DNA of 64,000 nucleotides from Paenibacillus hunanensis (GTDB taxonomy: Bacteria; Bacillota; Bacilli; Paenibacillales; Paenibacillaceae), in assembly GCF_014645615.1 (NCBI RefSeq), contig NZ_BMMB01000006.1, forward strand, positions 186,001 through 250,000, in the 5' to 3' direction. Under the pieces are notes generated by a model. That model was not told the origin of the DNA. It saw nothing but the letters and a program-made list of their open reading frames with translations, and ran no database searches. Of the stretch, positions 17,890-25,722 are shown piece by piece (position 1 is the first letter of the stretch; every line of letters begins with the position of its first letter). The position numbers were made by a program, and so were the translations under genes.

Positions 17890-19089
17890 ATGCATTCATT
17901 ATCCGCAGATCAACTGATTGACCATGAACATCATGCCTGGGATGAATTGATGCAGCTGTTCACAGGCGGCAGACATACATATGTGATTTTACCTGTTGAT
18001 CGAGAAGAGAGTAGACAGACGCTGGAGCGACTACAGATGAGTACCCGTTCCTATCTGGGCGCGATCGCCTACGAAACGGGTGGTGTACTCGTCGATCATG
18101 GCTGGATTAAGCTGCTCGGCTCGGGAGCGCCGGGAATTTACGGTAGCTTGCGTTCGTGGAATGGATTGCATGATCAGCCTGTATTGACGGAAGTGCCGGG
18201 TATGCTGACTGTTGCATATGATGCGGCGGGTGGCTTTTTTGCACTGGATACAGGTCGATTTGGTCAGACGGGGCATATTTATTATTTTGCACCGGATACA
18301 CTGGAATGGGAGTCGACTGAGCTTGCGTATTCTGGCTTTATCAACTGGCTGGCTGTAGGGGATTTGCAGCAGTTTTATGAGACATTTCGCTGGGAAGGCT
18401 GGCAGCAGGAGTCGGCTCAGCTGGGTGCTGAGCGTGTATTCTCGTATTATCCGCCGCTATGGACAAAGGAAGGTAGCGGTATAGCAAGCTATAAATCGCC
18501 AGTGCCTGTACGTGAGGCGTGGAGCTTCGTATTGGAGCAATTCGAAGATACACAGACCCATACGGTTCAGCCAGCCGATGAGCCCGTTCATGTAGAGCAA
18601 GCGCAGCAAAGTCTGGAGCAGCATATCGATCGGATTGAGAAGCATTATGGCATTTGCTTTCCACTGGATTATTTGAATCAGCTTCAAGATGCGGTGAAGC
18701 GGGAATATCAGTATGCAGATGCAGAGGGCCATGTCGATTGGAGTATTCATTTTGCGAAGCTGGATGATCGTTTTATTGCGAACAATGAGGCGCTCGTCGA
18801 TGAGATGAATCCGAATCCACAGCGTATCATTCCATTTGCTTGGAGTGTGAGCAGTGGGAATTATTATTTACTAGATTATCGTCAGCATCCCGAGCAGCCT
18901 GCTGTACTGCTGATGGAACATGAGGAAGCGATCGTGCGCGAGGATGCAGAAGCCGAAGCGGAATATCCAGAGCAGGTTCAGGAAATGCTAGAGGGTAATG
19001 TACGTCAGATTGCGAACAGCTTTGAGGAGTTTGCGGCGAATCTGAAGGAGCAGGAGCAAACGATGTTACTGGACGATGAAGAGGAATAG
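17890..19089 (+). CDS. DUF2625-SUKH fusion protein
   Basis: 399 residues in two parts. Residues 1-190 resemble DUF2625 (LPVDREESRQTLERLQMST, SYLGAIAYETGGVLVDHGW, LLGSGAPG, DTGRFGQTGHIYYFAPDT). Residues ~250-399 form an SMI1/KNR4 domain (RIEKHYGICFPLDYLNQL, IHFAKLDDRFIANNEALVDEM, IIPFAWSVSSGNYYLLDYR) with a very acidic tail. Both halves belong to families seen with toxin-immunity clusters; the fusion itself is unusual to me. AAAGGGG lies 9 bases before the ATG. It ends the cluster, followed by a terminator. Confidence 0.75.
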   Translation: MHSLSADQLIDHEHHAWDELMQLFTGGRHTYVILPVDREESRQTLERLQMSTRSYLGAIAYETGGVLVDHGWIKLLGSGAPGIYGSLRSWNGLHDQPVLTEVPGMLTVAYDAAGGFFALDTGRFGQTGHIYYFAPDTLEWESTELAYSGFINWLAVGDLQQFYETFRWEGWQQESAQLGAERVFSYYPPLWTKEGSGIASYKSPVPVREAWSFVLEQFEDTQTHTVQPADEPVHVEQAQQSLEQHIDRIEKHYGICFPLDYLNQLQDAVKREYQYADAEGHVDWSIHFAKLDDRFIANNEALVDEMNPNPQRIIPFAWSVSSGNYYLLDYRQHPEQPAVLLMEHEEAIVREDAEAEAEYPEQVQEMLEGNVRQIANSFEEFAANLKEQEQTMLLDDEEE

Positions 19090-19146
19090 AGACACTAAAA
19101 GCACTATTCAGCTTGAGCATGCTCAGTAAGCTGGATATAAAAAAAG

Positions 19147-19176
19147 AAGCCCGCGAAGAATCTCTCGCGGGCTTTT
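19147..19176 (+). terminator. Terminator of the SUKH cluster
   Basis: AAGCCCGCGA pairs perfectly with TCGCGGGCTT around an 8-base loop; TTTT follows. It is 58 bases after the last stop. Confidence 0.85.
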
Positions 19177-19511
19177 CAGCGCATCGATACAGCCATAGCT
19201 ATATATCGCGCTGAATGGTACTACTGAGGATGAAGAAACAGATACAGCTTATGCATAATCACACCTGTAACCAGCAGACATTGTAGACGGATGCCTGCTG
19301 GAATCATATGTCCATGACAGACTGAATGATAGGGTGTGGATTTGCCATCGTAAGCAGGCTATTCATTCATAACATCATGAATATACCTTAATAGAATACG
19401 TAGAGGACATGAGTGCCTTCCATCACTACTCACATCTACTCTCGTTCGTTAGCTCAGATGCACCGAAATAGTCCTTTCCATGCAATCCATATTCCAATCC
19501 ACAGTGATGTA
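19177..19511. other. 335-base intergenic region between convergent genes
   Basis: No gene or RNA recognised. It separates the end of the SUKH cluster from the 3' end of the leftward dehydrogenase gene. Confidence 0.4.
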
Positions 19512-20564
19512 TTACTCGTTTGGCGAAACGAGAATTTTCACCTGATTTTTCTCCTTCAGCAGTGCTTCAAAGCCCTGCTCTACAATGCTGCTCAGTCCGA
19601 TACGCTTTGTAACGAGCTTCTCAGGAGCAAAGTAGCCCTGACTCATCAGGCTAATAACAGCTGGGAATACATCACGATAACCGATAATACCGGTAATATT
19701 GCGCTCCTGCATAACAATGCGGTTCGGATGAATCGGTGCTTCTTTTTCAAAAATGCTGACGATCATAATCTGTCCACTCAGCTTTGTTGATTCGATCGCC
19801 TGTGTCAGTACAACCGGTACACCGGTTACCTCAAATGCTACATCGGCTCCACCATCTGTCAGACGATGGATTTCCTTCACTACGTCCACCTCGGCTGGAT
19901 TCAAGCCAATCGCACCGAGTGATTCTGCTGTGCTGCGACGTTCTTCAGACAGCTCAACTGCATAAATATCCGATGCGCCCGAAGCCTTGAGTGCTTCAAT
20001 CACAAGCAAGCCGATTGGGCCTGCGCCGAACACAACTGCACGATCACCAACCTTGAACTGGCTTTGACGTACAGCATACAGTGCTACCGCGGAAGGCTCC
20101 ACAAGTGCGCCCTGTTCAAACGATACGCTATCCGGAATCTGGTGAACCATATGCTCGTCGGCAGTTACATATTCAGAGAAGCCACCGCCACCGCCGGCAA
20201 GTCCGAGAAAGCCCATTTTTTCGCACAGATTGTATTTGCCCTGCTTACAGGCTGTACACTGACCGCACGCAAAAATAGGCTCCACTACAACGCGATCGCC
20301 AGTCTTGAAACGAGTAACACCCTCGCCAACCTCAACGACCTGTCCGGAAAACTCATGACCCATAACGACAGGAGCTTCTTCACCAGTGAGTGGGTGCTTA
20401 CCGCCCTGTGGAATGAAAATTGGGCCTGCTGCGTACTCGTGTAGATCACTACCACAAATACCACACCATTGTACCTTGATCTTTACTTTTCCTTTTTGTA
20501 CATTCGGTTCTTCAATCTGTTCTACACGTAAATCCTTTACACCATGCCATCGTAATGCTTGCAT
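19512..20564 (-). CDS. bdhA: Zinc-dependent alcohol dehydrogenase, (R,R)-butanediol dehydrogenase type
   Basis: 350 residues from the ATG at 20564 (GGGAG 9 bases upstream; the ATG at 20573 abuts it). Catalytic-zinc ligands are in CGICGSDLHE and GHEFSG; the structural-zinc lobe CGQCTACKQGKYNLC is intact, as is the NAD-binding FGAGPIGLL. The HEY and PFFIP-like GPIFIP segment is typical of BdhA, which interconverts acetoin and (R,R)-2,3-butanediol with NAD(H) in the cytosol during overflow metabolism. L-threonine 3-dehydrogenase is the alternative. A GGAAACGTTTCC dyad upstream points to LacI-type control. Confidence 0.85.
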   Translation of the reverse strand: MQALRWHGVKDLRVEQIEEPNVQKGKVKIKVQWCGICGSDLHEYAAGPIFIPQGGKHPLTGEEAPVVMGHEFSGQVVEVGEGVTRFKTGDRVVVEPIFACGQCTACKQGKYNLCEKMGFLGLAGGGGGFSEYVTADEHMVHQIPDSVSFEQGALVEPSAVALYAVRQSQFKVGDRAVVFGAGPIGLLVIEALKASGASDIYAVELSEERRSTAESLGAIGLNPAEVDVVKEIHRLTDGGADVAFEVTGVPVVLTQAIESTKLSGQIMIVSIFEKEAPIHPNRIVMQERNITGIIGYRDVFPAVISLMSQGYFAPEKLVTKRIGLSSIVEQGFEALLKEKNQVKILVSPNE

Positions 20565-20745
20565 CGAAGTCATCTCCCTATACGGCTATAAATTGAGTTT
20601 GCATCTATGGCTGGAGCAGGTTCAGCTACGGCACAGCGGATACGCTCCTCCTTATCTCACAACAAAAAACAGTATGCTCGATAAAGCAGAAGGCTCGACT
20701 GCGGCGACTGAAGATGCTTGAACCAGCGGAATAATAAAACAAAAC

Positions 20746-20759
20746 AGGAAACGTTTCCG
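20746..20759. promoter_or_regulatory. LacI-type operator upstream of the dehydrogenase gene
   Basis: AGGAAACGTTTCCG, with a perfect 12-base dyad GGAAACGTTTCC, about 180 bases upstream of the dehydrogenase start. The same half-sites recur at 21175 before the LacI gene, which points to that regulator. Confidence 0.65.
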
Positions 20760-21174
20760 AAATAAATCATGTCATATTTTTGTGTGGATGTCAAACGGAT
20801 ATCCGGTGTAAAAGCAACACTTCGTATCCTTCGTGTATTTTACTCCATACTGATAAAATCGAAGCTAATATAACCATAGGAGATGGATCGAAGATCGCTG
20901 GATAGTGGCAGTATAGGATATTTGGCAGAAGCTAATTATATCTGGTCATTTACCTGATCGTTATTGCTAATCATCTTGCCATGGAGCGAACCGAATCGAA
21001 TCGAATCGTCAATCGCTAATCACCTAGCAAAAGTAACCAATCAGCAGAAGATCTCCATCTTCTGGTGCAATTAAATTTCCATCGCCAGCATCGTCCCAAC
21101 CGAACCATTTCTCCATTACCGAACATCTATTCTATGCTATAATGTAAGCAACGTATGAAAATTTCAACTTGATT

Positions 21175-21188
21175 CGGAAACATTTCCG
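21175..21188. promoter_or_regulatory. LacI-type operator upstream of the LacI gene
   Basis: CGGAAACATTTCCG, 22 bases before the start of the regulator and downstream of a TATAAT at 21138. This position would block transcription roadblock-fashion and suggests autoregulation. Confidence 0.65.
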
Positions 21189-21210
21189 GTGTGAAGGAGA
21201 ATCATCCAGA

Positions 21211-22248
21211 ATGGCAGACAAGAAGAAGGTAACGATCGAGGATGTGGCGCGTGAAGCCGGTGTAGGTATTGCAACGGTTTCGCGTGCATTGAACAATAGC
21301 GATGGGATCAGCGCGAAAACAAAAGCGCGCATTTTAGAAATTGTCGAGCAAATGGGCTTTATTCCAAACACGTCTGCTCAAAGCTTGAAAATCCGTCAAA
21401 CGCGCCAGATTGCACTCGCAGTACCGGATATCCGCAATGCGATTATTCCGGATATTGCCTGGTCCGTTGAACAGGCAGCGAAGCAGCATGGCTATCGTGT
21501 TGTGCAGATCAATATGCTCGGTAATGCACGTTTGGAGCTGGAGACACTGCGTGAGGTGAAAAAGCTACATGTGGATGGCTTGGTCATGATGCCACTTGCC
21601 TATCCGAAGTCTCTGGAGCATTTGATCAATCAATCCAGTCTGCCGATCTCAGTCATCAACTACAGTAAAAAGCTCAGCCCAGAGCTAAAAGCCGACATTG
21701 TCGGTATGGCAAGACCCGAGGGTAGACTCGTTATGGAGCATTTGCTACAGATTGGTCGTACACGCATTGCCTATGCTGGAGCGCCAAAGGATAAGATTGA
21801 AGAACGTTATCTGGCCTATGAACAGGCATTGCCGCATGTGGATACCTCACTCGTTTATTTTGGTGAGGACTTTAACTTTGAAACGGGCAGACAGGCAGCT
21901 GATTATTTTTATAATCTCAAGCATATGCCGGACGCGATCTATGCCGTTAATGATATGGTGGCGATCGGGATCGTGAATCGATTCAAGGAGCTGGGTGTAC
22001 GGGTGCCCGATGATGTCGCTGTAGTCGGGATCGATAATAACCTCTGGACGACGATTACAACACCGCAGATTAGCTCGGTATCGATTATGGGTGCGGAGGT
22101 AGGACGACTTGCAACAGAGCTGCTACTCAAACGCATCCAGTCTACAGACCCTTTACCTTATGAGCGTGTCGAATTCGAGCCGCGCTTGATTGTGCGTGAG
22201 TCGAGTCTGGCGGCGCATCGCTATACACATACGGAACACGAATCCTAA
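21211..22248 (+). CDS. LacI/GalR-family regulator
   Basis: 345 residues from the ATG at 21211 (GAAGGAGA upstream; the longer frame from 21169 would run through the operator). The DNA-binding helix-turn-helix VTIEDVAREAGVGIATVSRALN and hinge GFIPNTSAQSLKIRQT are canonical, followed by the sugar-binding fold (IALAVPDIRN, GLVMMPLAYP, YAVNDMVAIGIV, VVGIDNN). It is divergent from the butanediol-dehydrogenase-like gene; both promoters carry a GGAAAC-N2-TTTCC-type dyad, so it probably represses both itself and that gene. The ligand is unknown. Confidence 0.9.
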   Translation: MADKKKVTIEDVAREAGVGIATVSRALNNSDGISAKTKARILEIVEQMGFIPNTSAQSLKIRQTRQIALAVPDIRNAIIPDIAWSVEQAAKQHGYRVVQINMLGNARLELETLREVKKLHVDGLVMMPLAYPKSLEHLINQSSLPISVINYSKKLSPELKADIVGMARPEGRLVMEHLLQIGRTRIAYAGAPKDKIEERYLAYEQALPHVDTSLVYFGEDFNFETGRQAADYFYNLKHMPDAIYAVNDMVAIGIVNRFKELGVRVPDDVAVVGIDNNLWTTITTPQISSVSIMGAEVGRLATELLLKRIQSTDPLPYERVEFEPRLIVRESSLAAHRYTHTEHES

Positions 22249-22303
22249 ACAAACATATAACATGTAAATGCACCGATTCACACTATTTGGTATAACGTAA
22301 TTA

Positions 22304-22335
22304 CAAGTGCAGCCATGAAAAGGCTGTGCTTGTTT
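22304..22335 (+). terminator. Weak terminator-like hairpin
   Basis: CAGCC pairs with GGCTG around ATGAAAA, with flanking AAG/CTT, followed by TGTTTGCTATTT. It lies 55 bases after the LacI stop; the stem is imperfect. Confidence 0.45.
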
Positions 22336-22468
22336 GCTATTTAATGCAGATTAGGATTACCTGTACAGAATAAGATAAAGACCTGCAAAGCATCCTATTT
22401 GTAGACAATCTGTATTATCCTCGTTAAAGCCGACTCCTATATAGAAATAGAAGCTAGAAAAATAGTTC

Positions 22469-22497
22469 TTTACCGATCGTTCTACAAATGATATGAT
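22469..22497 (+). promoter_or_regulatory. Promoter of the SDR-TetR operon
   Basis: TTTACC (22469-22474) and TATGAT (22492-22497) with a 17-base spacer. A TetR-type half operator overlaps the -35 and spacer. Confidence 0.6.
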
Positions 22498-22549
22498 GAT
22501 CGCGAAATCAAATTTGTAAAGCTACACCCATTATAGAATGATCGTTCTA
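22471..22549. promoter_or_regulatory. Paired TetR-type operators
   Basis: TAGAATGATCGTTCTA (22534-22549) is a 16-base near-perfect dyad just before the SDR ribosome site. A second copy, matching 13 of 16 positions of the idealised dyad, ends at 22484 and shares the run CGATCGTTCTA. They flank the promoter start and probably bind the TetR protein encoded downstream. Confidence 0.6.
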
Positions 22550-22566
22550 AAAAAGGAGAGATAACG

Positions 22567-23313
22567 ATGAAATACACCGTAATTACAGGAGCTAGCTCGG
22601 GGATTGGTTATGAAAGTGCGTTGGCATTTGCCGCAAAAGGAAAAAATCTGATTCTGGTGGCCAGACGTGTAGAGAAGCTGGAGCAACTTCAGCACCAGAT
22701 TATGCAATCCCATCCGCAGCTGGATGTGAAGGCTGTACAGAGTGATCTTTCGTCGACGGAGCAGGTGTACGCATTATATAATGAGCTGAAGGCATACGAG
22801 ATTGAGACGTGGATTAATAATGCTGGACTTGGCGAAGCTGCATTGGTAACAGGGCATCGTCTGGATACGATTGAGATGATGCTGCGCGTTAACATTGAAG
22901 CCCTTACGATTCTGTCCACACTCTATGTACGAGATTATGCTAATGTAGAAGGAACACAGCTAATTAATGTCTCATCCGCGCTCGGCTATATGATCGCGAT
23001 AGGTTCGGTTGCCTATTCGGCATCGAAATATTATGTGAGTGCCTTTACAGAAGGATTAGCGAAGGAGCTTCAACTGAGCGGTGCCAAGCTTCAGGCTAAA
23101 GTGCTGGCTCCAGCAATTACAGACACAGAATTTGCTCAAAAATCGATGCACCATCCAGGTGATGATTATCATTTCAGTTCACCCAAGCATCATACAGCTC
23201 AGGAAATGGCAGCATTTATGGTACAGCTTTATGATAGCAATGAGGTCGTTGGCATTGTGGATCTGGAGTATCAATTTAATCTCAGCGCTCCCATTTATCC
23301 TACAATCGGTTAA
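22567..23313 (+). CDS. Short-chain dehydrogenase/reductase
   Basis: 248 residues. TGASSGIG at 7-14, NNAG near 80, NVSSALG and YSASKYYVSAF give a complete SDR catalytic set. The subgroup resembles DltE/YqjQ-like NADP-dependent reductases of unknown substrate. AAAGGAG lies 8 bases before the ATG. First gene of an operon with the TetR regulator 47 bases downstream, which probably controls it through the two upstream dyads. Confidence 0.88.
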   Translation: MKYTVITGASSGIGYESALAFAAKGKNLILVARRVEKLEQLQHQIMQSHPQLDVKAVQSDLSSTEQVYALYNELKAYEIETWINNAGLGEAALVTGHRLDTIEMMLRVNIEALTILSTLYVRDYANVEGTQLINVSSALGYMIAIGSVAYSASKYYVSAFTEGLAKELQLSGAKLQAKVLAPAITDTEFAQKSMHHPGDDYHFSSPKHHTAQEMAAFMVQLYDSNEVVGIVDLEYQFNLSAPIYPTIG

Positions 23314-23360
23314 CCTGAAGCAAAGCCTGCTGTCTGCAATGCACAGATAGGGGGAGAAGA

Positions 23361-23936
23361 ATGGCTAGACCAAAAGAATTTGAAATTAATGAGGTGTTGG
23401 ATCGAGCCTTGCTTCTATTCTGGGAGCAAGGCTATGAGAAAACATCCATGCAGGAGCTAGTCGATACAATGGGCATTCATCGCAAAAGTATATATGATAC
23501 TTTCGGGGATAAGCATGCCTTATTCATTCAGGCGCTCCAGCTGTATATTAAGCGTCAAAGCGAGCATTTGAAGAAGCCTGCTCTGGCGGAGCAATCGGTG
23601 AAAGAAATCATTCGCCAGGCTTTAGATGTGAAGAAGAGTAATGATGAGACACCGATCGGCTGTTTTATGGTCAATACTGGGGTAGAGCTAGGTACGCTTG
23701 ATCCGCTTAGTGCATCATTAGTGCAGGATGGTTATGGGAGGATTGAAGAATTTTTTCGCTACCTGATTGAATATGGGCAGAAGCGCGGTGAATTGAATGC
23801 GACACTGAATGCGACCATGCTATCTCATTATTTGATGAATGCCTGGCTAGGCATACGCACGATGGCGAAAACAAACTATGATTCGCAGCAAGTAGCTAAT
23901 ACGATCGCTATTACCCTGAGTGTACTGGATTCGTAG
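23361..23936 (+). CDS. TetR/AcrR-family regulator
   Basis: 191 residues. The N-terminal helix-turn-helix includes ALLLFWEQGYEKTSMQELVDTMGIHRKSIYDTFGDKHALF, the YxTxxSMxxL pattern of the AcrR group with the C-terminal TetR_C domain (IGCFMVNTGVEL, WLGIRTMAK). It likely represses its own operon with the SDR gene; the inducer is unknown. GGGGGAG lies 4-5 bases before the ATG. Spacing to the SDR stop is 47 bases. Confidence 0.88.
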   Translation: MARPKEFEINEVLDRALLLFWEQGYEKTSMQELVDTMGIHRKSIYDTFGDKHALFIQALQLYIKRQSEHLKKPALAEQSVKEIIRQALDVKKSNDETPIGCFMVNTGVELGTLDPLSASLVQDGYGRIEEFFRYLIEYGQKRGELNATLNATMLSHYLMNAWLGIRTMAKTNYDSQQVANTIAITLSVLDS

Positions 23937-23971
23937 ACTCAGGGATATACATATGCAGGGAGAGGCTTACG

Positions 23972-24544
23972 ATGAGATTCGTTATTTTATTTGGTCCGCA
24001 GGCCGTAGGCAAGATGACAATCGGACAACAGCTAGCCGCTCGTACAGGCATGAAGCTGTTCCACAATCATATGTCGATCGAGCTGGTAACGGCTTTGTTT
24101 GAATATGCTTCACCGTCCGGTCAGCGCCTGATTGAGCTCATTCGCCGTGAGGTATTTGAAGAGGCATCGCGGAGTGAAAATGGGCTGAGTGGACTCATTT
24201 TTACTTATGTATGGGCATTTGACCTGCCGAGTGAACGTGAATATATCGAGGGAATCAGTTGTCTATTTAGAGAACGTGGAGCAGAGATATGCTGGGTCGA
24301 GCTGGAAGCAGATGTAGAGGAACGTCGGCGTCGTAATACGACGGAGAATCGCCTGCTCCACAAACCGAGCAAGCGCAATATTGAATGGTCAGACAATGAG
24401 CTCGTTGAGAGTCACCAGAAGTATCGACTGAACTCTCTACCAGGTGAAATTACAGAGCCCTATTATATGCGGCTGAATACGACTCAGATCGAGCCAGATG
24501 AAGCAGCAGCACAAATTATTGCTCATTTTAAAATGGACAAGTAG
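23972..24544 (+). CDS. P-loop nucleotide/small-molecule kinase-like protein
   Basis: 190 residues with a modified Walker A, GPQAVGKMTIG (residues 8-18), where most kinases have GKS/T-T. LFHNHMSIELV, the RREVFEEASRS segment and WVELEADVEERRRRN (LID-like, Arg-rich) follow. It resembles shikimate/gluconate-kinase-like ATPases often annotated as AAA-family proteins; the substrate is unknown. GGGAGAGG precedes the ATG. It lies 35 bases after the TetR gene and may belong to that transcript. Confidence 0.75.
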   Translation: MRFVILFGPQAVGKMTIGQQLAARTGMKLFHNHMSIELVTALFEYASPSGQRLIELIRREVFEEASRSENGLSGLIFTYVWAFDLPSEREYIEGISCLFRERGAEICWVELEADVEERRRRNTTENRLLHKPSKRNIEWSDNELVESHQKYRLNSLPGEITEPYYMRLNTTQIEPDEAAAQIIAHFKMDK

Positions 24545-24565
24545 AGGGAAGGCCTACATAATTTG

Positions 24566-24614
24566 AGCAACAAGCAACAAGCAACAAGCAACAAGCAACA
24601 AGCAACAAGCAACA
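24566..24614. repeat. 7-bp tandem repeat
   Basis: Seven uninterrupted copies of AGCAACA. A 73-codon frame starting at TTG 24563 runs through it, but it has no ribosome site and no downstream similarity, so I treat the tract as non-coding slippage DNA. Confidence 0.85.
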
Positions 24615-24687
24615 AGCAGTTCTTGCTGTTTGCTCGATCTAAACACTACCCATATAAACGATCACCGCACCAAATCCTCTCCAGCCG

Positions 24688-24717
24688 TTGCGCCTGCGCC
24701 CGGACTACTGGTATACT
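24688..24717 (+). promoter_or_regulatory. Probable promoter of the FusB-like gene leader
   Basis: TTGCGC (24688-24693) and TATACT (24712-24717) with an 18-base spacer. It would start RNA about 20 bases before the leader peptide. Confidence 0.5.
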
Positions 24718-24743
24718 TTGGATACTCTATGAACTGGGGGGTT

Positions 24744-24806
24744 ATGCCCGTGGCAACAGCCGTACTGGATTGCTCGTTAGCTAGAACCGCCTTACGCAGA
24801 GCCTAA
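24744..24806 (+). CDS. Candidate 20-residue leader peptide
   Basis: An ATG preceded by GGGGGG at 2-3 bases opens a 20-codon frame (MPVATAVLDCSLARTALRRA) ending in TAA at 24804. Its last codons lie in the left arm of a strong hairpin (24788-24831), the usual arrangement of ribosome-mediated attenuators upstream of resistance genes. Only position and spacing support it; the peptide may not be made. Confidence 0.4.
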   Translation: MPVATAVLDCSLARTALRRA

Positions 24807-24859
24807 ACGGGGCGAGCTTTTGCGTAGGGCGCGGTCAAAATTGTAAAGCTTGATCGCCC
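24788..24859 (+). promoter_or_regulatory. Competing hairpins upstream of the FusB-like gene
   Basis: Hairpin 1 pairs CGCCTTACGCA (24788-24798) with TGCGTAGGGCG (24821-24831), one G-U pair. Hairpin 2 pairs GGGCG plus GTCAA (24827-24838, with a 2-base bulge) with TTGATCGCCC (24850-24859). Both need bases 24827-24831, so they exclude each other. No T run follows either, so translational or anti-termination control is possible rather than a simple terminator. Confidence 0.5.
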
Positions 24860-24935
24860 TTCACACGTATATGTTGGACCTGTTGCGGCTTTGCACCTTA
24901 TTGAATGATCCAATACAAATAAGGGGCTGAATGTC

Positions 24936-25595
24936 ATGCAAACACCATCTATACTGCAACCATTTATTCATAATCATCAATTGAACATCATTCAAAAACA
25001 GGCTAATTTTCTACTGAAAACGATGCGTAGCGTAGCAGACCGCAAGGTACTCGCTACCGTGCGAGATACTGCCGTGAACAATGTGGTCGATGCTTTTGGA
25101 GCATTGACGCCAGAGCAGTACGAGCTGTTAGAGCAGCTATCTAGTTACGAAGCAGCGCATGAGCTACAGCAATATGTCGATCAGCTGGATCGCTATGTTG
25201 TTCCTTTTCCAGCGGTATCGCCTCAGCACATTCAGAAGTTATTTCCTAAGACCAAGAAGCTCAAGGTGCCGAATCTGGAAACGATCGATTGGCTGCATAC
25301 GACCTATTTACGCTGGATCGATATTGCGACGAACCGACTGTATATCGTCTATCCGCATGAAGGCAAGCTGATCGGACTGGAAGGTCAGATTACACCGATG
25401 AACAAAAATGGCTTTTGCATGTTCTGTCATCGTAATCAGGAGCTGGGCTTTTTCAATGTTAAAATGAAAAAGGGGAGCTCGCCAGACAACTTTGCTTCTC
25501 TCGGTCAATATGTCTGCATGGATAATGAAGCGTGTAATCACAATATAACCAGTACATTTGCGTTAGAGCGATTCATTCAATCTGCTAGCAAATGA
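24936..25595 (+). CDS. FusB/FusC-family elongation-factor-G-binding protein
   Basis: 219 residues, the family's usual size. A helical N-terminal domain (1-110) is followed by a beta-rich part (VPNLETIDWLHTTYLRWIDI, LYIVYPHEGKLIGLEGQI) and the treble-clef zinc finger CMFCH ... VCMDNEACNHN near the C-terminus. Family members bind EF-G on the ribosome and free it from fusidic-acid-stalled complexes; chromosomal Bacillales copies may do this in general ribosome turnover. AAGGGGCT lies 8 bases before the ATG. A leader with a short reading frame and competing hairpins precedes it. Confidence 0.9.
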   Translation: MQTPSILQPFIHNHQLNIIQKQANFLLKTMRSVADRKVLATVRDTAVNNVVDAFGALTPEQYELLEQLSSYEAAHELQQYVDQLDRYVVPFPAVSPQHIQKLFPKTKKLKVPNLETIDWLHTTYLRWIDIATNRLYIVYPHEGKLIGLEGQITPMNKNGFCMFCHRNQELGFFNVKMKKGSSPDNFASLGQYVCMDNEACNHNITSTFALERFIQSASK

Positions 25596-25613
25596 TTAAT
25601 GATCATCCGAATG

Positions 25614-25639
25614 GGACTGCTTACATGAGCAGTCCTTTT
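25614..25639 (+). terminator. Terminator of the FusB-like gene
   Basis: GGACTGCT and AGCAGTCC pair perfectly around a 6-base loop, followed by TTTTCT, 19 bases past the stop. Confidence 0.85.
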
Positions 25640-25722
25640 CTGGTGCCTGGGTGTTTAATTTAATCAGGTAAACAAAGCATGATCTATCAAGCAACATATA
25701 TATGAAATGGAGGGATCCACCA

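Larger units (their letters stand above)
20565..21210. other. 646-base divergent regulatory region
   Basis: No gene is visible. It carries the two LacI-type dyads listed separately, a TATAAT hexamer at 21138-21143 pointing to the regulator gene, and a short GAATC-rich slippage tract near 20995-21015. Confidence 0.5.

Noticed and set aside
24566..24614. CRISPR array
   Set aside because: Direct repeats of 7 bp without spacers; a microsatellite. The same holds for 33685-33744 and 10247-10283.
24563..24784. 73-codon frame starting with Asn-Lys-Gln repeats
   Set aside because: It is created by the AGCAACA microsatellite; no ribosome site and no plausible protein afterwards.
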